Assembly (NCBI GenBank): GCA_016718845.1
Contig: JADKCK010000109.1
Coordinates: 19,687 to 83,686 of the forward strand
Length of the DNA stretch: 64,000 nt
From: Sphingobacteriales bacterium
GTDB taxonomy: Bacteria; Bacteroidota; Bacteroidia; Chitinophagales; UBA2359
Direction: 5' to 3'
Below are positions 19,058-26,055 of this stretch, in pieces. The notes under the pieces were generated by a model. That model saw nothing but the letters and a program-made list of their open reading frames with translations, searched no databases and had not been told where the DNA came from. Numbering within the stretch: the stretch's first letter is position 1; every line of letters starts with the position of its first letter. The position numbers and the translations under genes were made by a program.

Positions 19058-19976
19058 TAAATTAGGTATTAGTAAAGGACGGGCAATTTGTTATTCTGGC
19101 TTTAGGCAAGGTCAACACCCAGGAGGTATTTATCCTAGTTATGAAGAAGTAAAAGAAGATTTACTACTCCTTCATAAACATTGGAAATACCTCCGGATAT
19201 TTGATTGCGACCAACATGCCGATACTGTTTTGGAAGTGATTGCAAAAGAAAAATTGGACTTTATGGTAATGGCAAGCGCATACATTGAGGCAGAAATGAA
19301 TAATTTTAATTGCCCATGGAACGGGGGTATCTATACCGAAGAACAATTAGAACAAAATGTTATAAATAACGCCCAAAAAATAGCAAAACTAATTGATTTG
19401 GCTAACCAATATCCCAGTATTATTTGCTCGCTCTCGGTTGGTAACGAAGCCTGTGTAGAATGGACTGACCATTATGTGCCAGAAAACAAAGTACTAGAAT
19501 ATGTAAAACGGGTAAAAGCAGGAGCTACCCAACCTGTAACCTTTTGCGAAAACTATGTACCTTGGTTAATTACACTCGAAAAATTAGCCGAAGAGGTTGA
19601 TTTTATCTCCATTCACACGTATCCGGTTTGGGAATATAAACATATTACCGAAGCATTAGACCATACAAAGCATAATTACTATTCGGTTGCGAACAAATAC
19701 CCCAACAAAACCGTTATAATAACAGAAGCTGGTTGGGCAACTAATTCTAACGGAAGAGGTATTCATCCTGAAAACGTAAGCGAAGAAAACCAAAAAATAT
19801 ACTACGAAAAAATAATGAACTGGGCAGAAAAAGAAAATATACTTACCTTCTTTTTCGAAGCCTTCGACGAATCGTGGAAAGGCTCTACCGAACCATTAGA
19901 ACCCGAAAAACACTGGGGCTTATTTAAAATTGACCGAACACCAAAATTGGCTGCTAAACACTTAACGCCATCATAA
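19044..19976 (+). CDS. Second cytoplasmic GH17 enzyme
   Basis: 310 residues, no export signal. GH17 motifs: acid/base E135 in SLSVGNEAC, nucleophile E228 in IITEAGWAT (TEAGW instead of TETGW), then the strand FFFEAFDESWKGS. It is closer to the lipoprotein GH17 at 13561 (NEA motif, IHTYP and EAFDE strands) than to its immediate neighbour at 18134. The ATG at 19044 lies inside the end of the preceding gene, so the two are translated as a coupled pair. Two different cytoplasmic GH17 enzymes plus a phosphorylase suggest stepwise handling of imported oligosaccharides of different length or linkage. Confidence 0.9.
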   Translation: MNTFNKLGISKGRAICYSGFRQGQHPGGIYPSYEEVKEDLLLLHKHWKYLRIFDCDQHADTVLEVIAKEKLDFMVMASAYIEAEMNNFNCPWNGGIYTEEQLEQNVINNAQKIAKLIDLANQYPSIICSLSVGNEACVEWTDHYVPENKVLEYVKRVKAGATQPVTFCENYVPWLITLEKLAEEVDFISIHTYPVWEYKHITEALDHTKHNYYSVANKYPNKTVIITEAGWATNSNGRGIHPENVSEENQKIYYEKIMNWAEKENILTFFFEAFDESWKGSTEPLEPEKHWGLFKIDRTPKLAAKHLTPS

Positions 19977-20050
19977 AATCAAGCAAATAAAATTTATCTA
20001 AAAATAAAGCCATTTAAGGCTCACATTTGACAAAAATAAAGAACACCACA

Positions 20051-22405
20051 ATGAAAAATTTTACATTCCTTTGTTTAATGCTCTTTGCTTCGCTAACTTT
20101 TGCACAAAACGCCCCAATTGATTTCGAAGCAGGCGGAAATGGCGCAGGTTGGACTTGGACAGTTTTCGAAAATGTTACTAATCCCGCATTAGAGATTGTC
20201 GCAAATCCAGACCCATCTGGCATTAACACTTCTGCCACAGTAGCAAAATTTACCGCACTACAAGCCGGAAATCCTTGGGCAGGTTGCGAATCGCTCCACG
20301 GCTCAGACCTAGGTCCTTTTGTGCTTAATTCAACCAATTCCACTATCAAAATTAAGGTTTGGAAATCGGTGATTAGCGATGTAGGCATAAAACTGGCTAG
20401 CACAAACGGTTGGTCACAAGGCGAAATTAAAGTGGCTAATACCTTGGTAAACCAATGGGAAGAGATTACCTTCAACTTCTCCTCGTTTATTAACCCGCCT
20501 GCATCCGAAGGTCAATTAGACCAAATTATTGTATTCCCAGATTTCAATTTAGGCGGCAGAACTCAGGATAATATTATCTATTTTGATAGTATTACTTTTT
20601 CTGACGGCGGAGGCGCTCCAACCGAACCTACCGTAGCTGCCCCAACACCTACCCAAAGCCCAGCCAACGTAATTTCGTTGTTCAGCGGTGCCTATACCAA
20701 CGTTCCTGTCGACACATGGAGAACCGATTGGTCGTCTGCAGCATTTGAAGATGTAACAATAGCCGGCAATCCTACCAAAAAATACTCGGCACTCGATTTC
20801 GTGGGTATCGAAACCGTAGCTAATCAATTAGATGTTTCCGAAATGGAATTTTTCCACATGGACGTTTGGTCGCCCAATTTCACCCTATTTGGCATTAAGT
20901 TGGTAGATTTTGGTGCCGATGGCGCATTTGGCGGCGGCGATGATGTAGAGCATCAGGTAAACATAAACGCCCCCGCACAAGCTACTTGGGTAAGTTTAGA
21001 TATTCCATTAAGCGATTTCGCAGGGCTAACTACCAAACAACATATCGCACAGTACATATTAGTAGCACAACCTACTGGCACAAGTACTGTTTATGTCGAC
21101 AACCTATTTTTCCACAAAGAAGGTGGCGTCACACCAATCGAACCTACCGTTGCCGCCCCAACACCTACCCAAAGCCCAGCCAACGTAATTTCGTTGTTCA
21201 GTGATGCCTATACCAACGTACCCGTCGATACATGGAGAACCGATTGGTCGTCTGCAGTTTTTGAAGATGTGACAATAGCTGGCAACGCTACCAAAAAATA
21301 CTCGGCACTCGATTTCGTGGGTATCGAAACCGTATCTAATCAATTAGATGTTTCCGAAATGGAGTTTCTCCACATGGACGTTTGGTCGCCCAATTTTACC
21401 CTTTTGGGCATTAAGTTGGTAGATTTTGGTGCCGATGGCGCATTTGGCGGCGGCGACGATGTAGAGCATCAGGTAAACATAAACACCCCCGCACAAGCTA
21501 CTTGGGTAAGTTTAGATATTCCGCTTAGTGATTTCGCAGGGCTAACCACAACATCTCATATCGCACAATACATATTAGTAGCACAACCTACTGGCTCAGC
21601 TACTGTTTATGTCGACAACCTATTTTTTCACAAAGAAGGTGGCGTCACACCAATCGAACCTACCGTAGCCGCCCCAACACCTACCCAAAATCCAGCCAAC
21701 GTAATTTCGTTGTTCAGTGATGCCTATACCAATGTTCCTGTCGACACATGGAGAACCGATTGGTCATCTGCCGTTTTTGAAGATGTAACAATAGCCGGCA
21801 ATCCTACCAAAAAATACTCTGCACTCGATTTCGTAGGTATCGAAACCGTAGCTAACCAATTAGATGTTTCCCAAATGGAGTTTTTCCACATGGATGTTTG
21901 GTCGCCCAATTTTACCGTATTTGGCATTAAGTTAGTAGATTTTGGTGCCGATGGCGCATTTGGCGGCGGCGATGATGTAGAGCATCAGGTAAACATAAAC
22001 GCCCCTGCACAAGCTACGTGGGTAAGTTTAAATATTCCATTGAGCGATTTCGCTGGGCTAACTACCAAACAACATATCGCACAATACATATTAGTAGGAC
22101 AACCAACTGGCTCAACTACTGTTTATGTAGATAATGTTTATTTTTATAAATTCGCAACAGGCATCTATGAAAATGGCAACCTTGCCAACAACATGCAAGT
22201 ATATCCGAACCCTGTAAATGCAGGTGCTCCGGTTAAATTTAGTGCCGATGTACAACAAGTTGACGTTTTTGATGCTGCCGGAAGATTGCTCAAATCACAT
22301 AACAATGCGGTAATAACCACCGAAGGTTTAGGCAAAGGCTTGTATATTTTAAAAACCCGCACTACAAACGGCACCATACAAGTACAAAAATTGATAGTGA
22401 ATTAA
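20051..22405 (+). CDS. Secreted triple-repeat carbohydrate-binding protein with T9SS sorting tail
   Basis: 784 residues from the ATG at 20051, chosen because MKNFTFLCLMLFASLTFAQ is a clean signal peptide; an in-frame ATG at 20027 would add a poor extension. Residues about 20-190 are a CBM-like beta-sandwich (ending IIYFDSITFSDGG). Then come three almost identical 172-residue modules, each starting EPTVAAPTPTQ and ending with VYVDN(L/V)(F/Y)F, with the acidic GGGDDVEHQVNI loop. The last 70 residues are a type A T9SS C-terminal domain (MQVYPNPVNAGAPVKF...GLYILKTRTTNG). It has no catalytic residues. The modules match those in the lipoprotein at 7155. It is likely a secreted or surface beta-glucan-binding protein. 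Confidence 0.85.
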   Translation: MKNFTFLCLMLFASLTFAQNAPIDFEAGGNGAGWTWTVFENVTNPALEIVANPDPSGINTSATVAKFTALQAGNPWAGCESLHGSDLGPFVLNSTNSTIKIKVWKSVISDVGIKLASTNGWSQGEIKVANTLVNQWEEITFNFSSFINPPASEGQLDQIIVFPDFNLGGRTQDNIIYFDSITFSDGGGAPTEPTVAAPTPTQSPANVISLFSGAYTNVPVDTWRTDWSSAAFEDVTIAGNPTKKYSALDFVGIETVANQLDVSEMEFFHMDVWSPNFTLFGIKLVDFGADGAFGGGDDVEHQVNINAPAQATWVSLDIPLSDFAGLTTKQHIAQYILVAQPTGTSTVYVDNLFFHKEGGVTPIEPTVAAPTPTQSPANVISLFSDAYTNVPVDTWRTDWSSAVFEDVTIAGNATKKYSALDFVGIETVSNQLDVSEMEFLHMDVWSPNFTLLGIKLVDFGADGAFGGGDDVEHQVNINTPAQATWVSLDIPLSDFAGLTTTSHIAQYILVAQPTGSATVYVDNLFFHKEGGVTPIEPTVAAPTPTQNPANVISLFSDAYTNVPVDTWRTDWSSAVFEDVTIAGNPTKKYSALDFVGIETVANQLDVSQMEFFHMDVWSPNFTVFGIKLVDFGADGAFGGGDDVEHQVNINAPAQATWVSLNIPLSDFAGLTTKQHIAQYILVGQPTGSTTVYVDNVYFYKFATGIYENGNLANNMQVYPNPVNAGAPVKFSADVQQVDVFDAAGRLLKSHNNAVITTEGLGKGLYILKTRTTNGTIQVQKLIVN
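20624..22139 (+). repeat. Three tandem 516-bp coding repeats
   Basis: Units begin at 20624, 21140 and 21656 (GAACCTACCGT...), exactly 516 bp (172 codons) apart. They are nearly identical in DNA, including synonymous sites. This indicates recent duplication or ongoing gene conversion of the binding module. Confidence 0.9.
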
Positions 22406-22460
22406 TTCAACTTCAAGGATAAAATTTATATCCTTACTGTATAATATCTATTATGCATCA

Positions 22461-22510
22461 TTGCCCTGCCTGCGAGCGTGTTAAGCTCAAGCAAGCAGGG
22501 CAATGTTGTT
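22461..22510 (+). terminator. Terminator of the glucan locus
   Basis: Stem TTGCCCTGC (22461-22469) with GCAGGGCAA (22495-22503), followed by TGTTGTTTTT. It lies 56 bp after the stop of the last gene of the operon. Confidence 0.65.
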
Positions 22511-22597
22511 TTTGTAATCTGGCTGCTGTTAAGTTTAGATAGTTTTTCATTGGCTAATAAAGATGCAAAGATAAATTTTTGTGTAAAAATACCTAAA

Positions 22598-22633
22598 AAA
22601 ATGCACTACCCTTTGAATAGGGTAGTGCATTTT
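22598..22633. terminator. Second perfect hairpin downstream of the glucan locus
   Basis: Perfect inverted repeat ATGCACTACCCT / AGGGTAGTGCAT (22601-22612 and 22619-22630), flanked by A and T runs, so it can work in either direction. The 22406-22913 gap otherwise holds only short unsupported open frames and the cassette-like repeat listed next. Confidence 0.65.
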
Positions 22634-22793
22634 GAGGTATTTACAATGTGTAATAAAAAATCTAAATACCAGGCGGGAATAGATATTACGAAGATACAAA
22701 ACGTTTTTGAAGAAGTGTTTCACTTTTCTTTTATGTATGTTATCCGATATTAATATAGCTGGTAATAGAGTGTAGCGGAATTACGGTTTGCAG

Positions 22794-22897
22794 ATTTGCG
22801 ATGGGCGGGGTTTTTACCACCAATGTTGATTCATATCACAAAACTTTCGGCTACCGCAAAACTGTCTGCATATCACGAAACCCCACCTATTGCAAAT
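22794..22897. repeat. Imperfect inverted repeat, cassette-boundary-like element
   Basis: ATTTGCGATGGGCGGGGTTT (22794-22813) pairs with AAACCCCACCTATTGCAAAT (22878-22897) at 17 of 20 positions. It is followed directly by GTGCTGTTAGCGGTAGCT, next to the 3' end of the HNH gene. From memory, similar GCAAATGTGCTGTTA-type sequences recur at the ends of single accessory genes in Bacteroidota; this was not checked against any database. Confidence 0.55.
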
Positions 22898-22913
22898 GTG
22901 CTGTTAGCGGTAG

Positions 22914-23573
22914 CTATTTTATGTCAGGTTTAATTTCACCATTCTTTATTTTCTCTATTGCTATCAGTCTATTTTCAAGTTCATTCGCACTAATTGTTCC
23001 CTTACGATATATTAGTCTTACGAAATCTTCCCCGTTCTTTCCTGTCTTTGTCGAATTACATTCGTGGCAAGTTGCTACAATATTTCGGTAGGAGTTCTTT
23101 CCATAATTTACCTGCGAAATCATATGGTCTAATACATAATTGTCTTTGGTTATTTTTCTAAAGCAATAAAAGCATTCTCCATTTTCTCTTTCTAAAATGT
23201 TTGGTCGATATTTTGGGTCATTGTAGAAATCAATTTGTTCAATATCAATAATAGTTTCTTCGGTTTCAGGTGTCACAACACAACCTTTAATTTCTGTCGG
23301 AAGTAAAACAGAAACTCTAATTCCAATTCGAGTTGTCTCTTCAATTTTGATACAACCTTTTTCATTTAACTTTCTAATTCGGTCTCTTGCAGAAAACTCA
23401 GTCAACCCAACTGTATTGAGTGCAGAACTTATTACAAAAACAGTTTCTTCCTTTCCAATTAATCTTGTGTGTCTGAATAAATGGTAATAGAGAGCTTTTT
23501 CATAAGTATCAAGGCTCAAAAAAGGTATCAAGTAATCTTCAATTTCTTCTATTGTCTGTTTAATTCTGTCCAT
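22914..23573 (-). CDS. HNH endonuclease family protein
   Basis: 219 residues, no export signal. Residues about 25-95 look like a winged-helix DNA-binding region (VISSALNTVGLTEFSARDRI). The C-terminal HNH nuclease has the zinc-ribbon form: C134-x-x-C137, then D149-H150 (VLDHMIS, the catalytic DH), N164 (YRNIVATC), and C169-x-x-C172-N173 (CHECNSTKTGK). All core residues are present, so it should be an active nuclease. It stands alone between cassette-like flanks, with no methylase, toxin partner or phage gene. A defence or homing role is possible but unproven. Confidence 0.85.
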   Translation of the reverse strand: MDRIKQTIEEIEDYLIPFLSLDTYEKALYYHLFRHTRLIGKEETVFVISSALNTVGLTEFSARDRIRKLNEKGCIKIEETTRIGIRVSVLLPTEIKGCVVTPETEETIIDIEQIDFYNDPKYRPNILERENGECFYCFRKITKDNYVLDHMISQVNYGKNSYRNIVATCHECNSTKTGKNGEDFVRLIYRKGTISANELENRLIAIEKIKNGEIKPDIK

Positions 23574-24313
23574 ATGTTACTGTCTCTGTATAATTACCTA
23601 TAACTCGCTAATAGACAAAAGATTTGTCGTACTTTTTGTATTGTTTTGCGAAAAGTTTCAGAACCATACAAAAATTATTACAAGGCTCTTCTTCTTTTTT
23701 TGTGTTTAAGTTGTCAAATGGAGGGGGTATGTTTTCAAGAGTTAAATTACGCACATGTGCTGCACATGGCACTTAAAGCGAATAAAATAACTGCTTTTTT
23801 GCAATGTGTGCAGACTTCGTAACTAACGTTATAAAACATTTATCCCGCCCGATTATTTCAAATTGCATCTACGGCACAACCGACGGTCAATCACATTAGT
23901 ACCTACCATCTTTCAGCCTTGCAAAGGTAGCGTAAAAAATGCAAATACAAAATGATTTTAAAAAAAAAGAAAAAAAACATTTCGGAGATTTTTCCCAAGC
24001 TTACAGGATTAGAAGGGAATAAAAATAATCTATCACTTAAATAGAATAATAATGTCCGATAACTTTAACTATCGGATACTAAATGGTAGCTAATTTCACG
24101 CTCCTTAAAGCATTTGTCAAACCCTAATAAACTAGAAATTTTTGGAAAATTTTAGGTGTTTCAGAAATCGGTATACTTTTCAGTTATTTTCCGTATCGAA
24201 TAAAAATGCGGCGTACCTTTGCTGCGTAAATACAACAGCAAACTTTACAATGTTTATCCATCTGTTAATATTTACTAAAAAACAAATTATTTAACAATGA
24301 AAACATATTACTA
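23574..24313. other. 740-bp intergenic region
   Basis: No gene seen. It contains a TAACGTTA palindrome near 23824-23831, which could be the other boundary of the HNH cassette. A small stem TCCGATA / TATCGGA lies at 24055-24076, inside a 20-bp sequence shared with 3545-3564. A Bacteroidota-type -7 box is at 24214-24221. The A-rich stretch at 23950-23975 has no coding character. Confidence 0.5.
24214..24221 (+). promoter_or_regulatory. TAnnTTTG -7 box upstream of the small lipoprotein gene
   Basis: TACCTTTG exactly matches the Bacteroidota -7 consensus, about 93 bp before the ATG at 24314. I see no clear -33 TTTG at the right distance. The same 15 bp (GCGGCGTACCTTTGC) occurs again at 24611-24625, after the gene. 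Confidence 0.5.
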
Positions 24314-24601
24314 ATGAAAAATTCACTTCTCTTGTTTGTCTTTCTATTACTGTTCAACAACTGCAAAAAAGACGAACCTATGGAGCTGCGATGTTGGAAA
24401 TATAGTTACGAAGTGTGCTTATACGAAGCCGCAACAGATACTAAAATATCTTGTTTTGGAGTTATGAGTGGGAAATGGACTGCCTACACAAAAGAAGAAA
24501 TTTTACAACACTTTCCTGAGCGAGAATACAGCGAAGATGGCACACGTTATTCGCAATACGATATTTTAGAATTTAAAGATTATAACTTAGACGAATGCTA
24601 A
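24314..24601 (+). CDS. Small hypothetical lipoprotein
   Basis: 95 residues. A short lipoprotein signal ends at Cys17 (LFNNCKKDE), so the mature protein of about 79 residues is lipid-anchored. The mature part has four cysteines (C28, C35, C47 and the C-terminal C95) and many aromatic and acidic residues. I recognise no family. The gene is flanked by two copies of a 15-bp sequence that contains a promoter box, and it is convergent with the KilA-N gene. Confidence 0.65.
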   Translation: MKNSLLLFVFLLLFNNCKKDEPMELRCWKYSYEVCLYEAATDTKISCFGVMSGKWTAYTKEEILQHFPEREYSEDGTRYSQYDILEFKDYNLDEC

Positions 24602-24616
24602 GGGCATTAAGCGGCG

Positions 24617-24624
24617 TACCTTTG
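24617..24624 (+). promoter_or_regulatory. Second TACCTTTG box, downstream of the small lipoprotein gene
   Basis: Identical 15-bp context to the box at 24214. No plus-strand gene follows it; about 90 bp further on is a strong terminator (24714-24754). Together they would define a short transcript of about 125 nt, or the box may simply be a duplicated leftover. Confidence 0.35.
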
Positions 24625-24713
24625 CGGTATTAGTATTGTAGTAAACCCTCCAAATTAAATATCCCCCTCGCTACCAAATAACCTCTTTACGCTATTAAAT
24701 CACACAAAAATTT

Positions 24714-24754
24714 ACCCTTCGTTGGTTTATACAAACCAATTTAGGGTTTTTTTT
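24714..24754. terminator. Strong terminator between convergent genes
   Basis: Nested hairpin: outer ACCCT / AGGGT (24714-24718 and 24743-24747) and inner TTGGTTT / AAACCAA (24722-24728 and 24733-24739), followed by eight T (24747-24754). On the minus strand an A-rich stretch gives a U-run too, so it can serve both the lipoprotein gene and the KilA-N gene. Confidence 0.75.
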
Positions 24755-24773
24755 GTATAATAATTTTTATTTT

Positions 24774-25652
24774 TTATTTATCTGTATCGTCTGTTTGGTT
24801 GCCAAGCAGTTTTTGATTGGGGCTTTTTAGCCTATCAAGCGTATAATTTTTCATAGCTTGTAGGGCTTTTAGCTGGTCGGCTGCTGTTTTAGTTAGTTCT
24901 TTCAAGCGCACTTCGGGCGATAGTTTTTTTTCTATCATAATGGCGTTGTAACTTTCTAAATTCGACAAAACAGTTAGTTGGTGCAAATCGGCAAAATCCC
25001 TTAAATTAAGTTTTTTCTTGTGCAATTCAGGGTTTTCTTCTCGCCATTGTTTAGCCGTAATACCAAACAAAGCCACGTTTAAAATTTCGGCTTCGTGGGC
25101 ATAAATATAACTTTGTTGAGCAACCGACAATGTTGGCACTATATGGTTTTTTATTGCATTGGTATGAATGCTGTAATTTACCTTAGACAACAAGCGCTTC
25201 AAATCCCACTCCTGATTAATAAGCTCGTTTTCTTGCTCTTTAAGCCGTTGAAATTCTTTGATAAGCAACAACTTAAACTCGGGGCTTAACCACGAGCAAA
25301 ACTCAAGGGCTATGTCTTTGTGCGCATAAGTGCCGCCATACCTACCCGCGCTTGCACTCACACCAATAGCCTTTGTTTTTTCTATCCATTGCTTAACCGA
25401 CATCACAAAACGGTTAGAGCCAGCCTCCATTCTAATTCCCTCGAATTCGGGGGAATTAAAATCGGGATTGTATAATTGCTCCCAAACAGCCAAAAACTCG
25501 ATAGTGCTTTTGGTTCTAAACCATTTTTCGATTAAAGCGGTACCACCTTCAAAACCATTGGCAATATCCGAAAGCGAAATAAAATCCTCGCCCGTTTTTT
25601 GCGTAACCGTAATAACCACCCCTTTTACTTCAATAGATTGTTTTTTAGCCAT
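24774..25652 (-). CDS. KilA-N domain protein
   Basis: 292 residues, cytoplasmic. The N-terminal half (about 8-150) is a KilA-N DNA-binding domain, with DFISLSDIANGFEGG, then IEKWFRTKSTIEFLAVWE, and ends with the family's EFCSWLSPEFKLLLIKEFQRL helix. The C-terminal half (about 150-292) is charged and helical, with a Lys/Glu-rich stretch typical of chromosomal KilA-N proteins in Bacteroidota. KilA-N proteins are widespread in phages and as accessory chromosomal genes; target and role are unknown. A promoter with a good -7 box sits directly upstream on the minus strand (25673-25704). Confidence 0.85.
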   Translation of the reverse strand: MAKKQSIEVKGVVITVTQKTGEDFISLSDIANGFEGGTALIEKWFRTKSTIEFLAVWEQLYNPDFNSPEFEGIRMEAGSNRFVMSVKQWIEKTKAIGVSASAGRYGGTYAHKDIALEFCSWLSPEFKLLLIKEFQRLKEQENELINQEWDLKRLLSKVNYSIHTNAIKNHIVPTLSVAQQSYIYAHEAEILNVALFGITAKQWREENPELHKKKLNLRDFADLHQLTVLSNLESYNAIMIEKKLSPEVRLKELTKTAADQLKALQAMKNYTLDRLKSPNQKLLGNQTDDTDK

Positions 25653-25672
25653 AATTGTACTTTTTTATACCG

Positions 25673-25704
25673 CAAAGGTAAGTAATTAAAACCTAATTTA
25701 CAAG
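25673..25704 (-). promoter_or_regulatory. Bacteroidota-type promoter of the KilA-N gene
   Basis: On the minus strand the -7 box TACCTTTG (25673-25680) is preceded by CTTG (25701-25704) with 20 bp between the TTG and the -7 box. This agrees with the TTTG(N19-21)TAnnTTTG consensus. The ATG at 25650-25652 is about 20 bp downstream of the -7 box, giving a very short leader. Confidence 0.65.
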
Positions 25705-25986
25705 CATTTTGTCATTTAATTATCAAAATCAAATAAACACATAAAAATTACTTATCAATATTATATCTTTAATACAAAAGCTTGGGTTAGCCCCGCTTGA
25801 CGCGGAAAATGTCTTTTTTGGGGGTGATGCTTAGCACTCCCTGACTCGATTAGTTGGTGGCACCCCCATAAAAAAAGTAAGCGCCTATAAAACAAATATT
25901 TTCACAACATAATCGCCCTAATTATCCGCAAAATACATTTTCATAGTATTGTAATTATACCTTGTTTTATGCCCATACTAAACACA

Positions 25987-26028
25987 AAAAACACACGAAC
26001 AAAGAAGGCATCTTTGCTCGTGTGTTTT
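25987..26028 (-). terminator. Terminator of the first giant adhesin gene
   Basis: Inverted repeat AAAACACACGAACAAAGA / TCTTTGCTCGTGTGTTTT with one mismatch and a 5-nt loop. It lies about 28 bp after the stop at 26056 and is followed on the minus strand by TTTTTTGTGTT. Confidence 0.75.
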
Positions 26029-26055
26029 CATTAAACATAAATTAAATACAATTTA

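Larger units (their letters stand above)
25653..26055. other. Intergenic region between KilA-N and the first giant adhesin
   Basis: About 400 bp. It holds the KilA-N promoter at its left end and the adhesin terminator at its right end. In between (about 25710-25985) I see nothing beyond AT-rich sequence and a G-rich patch near 25830-25870. Confidence 0.5.

Noticed and set aside
4004..22405. SusC/SusD pair hidden among the glucan genes
   Set aside because: No TonB-box/plug-type receptor or SusD-like TPR lipoprotein is present; the only barrel-like sequence is the C-terminal part of the first gene.
22478..22753. 91-codon plus-strand open frame
   Set aside because: Runs through two hairpins downstream of the glucan operon; no recognisable protein features.
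22801..23091. 96-codon plus-strand open frame overlapping the HNH gene
   Set aside because: Partly antisense to the conserved HNH motifs and otherwise made of the inverted-repeat element.
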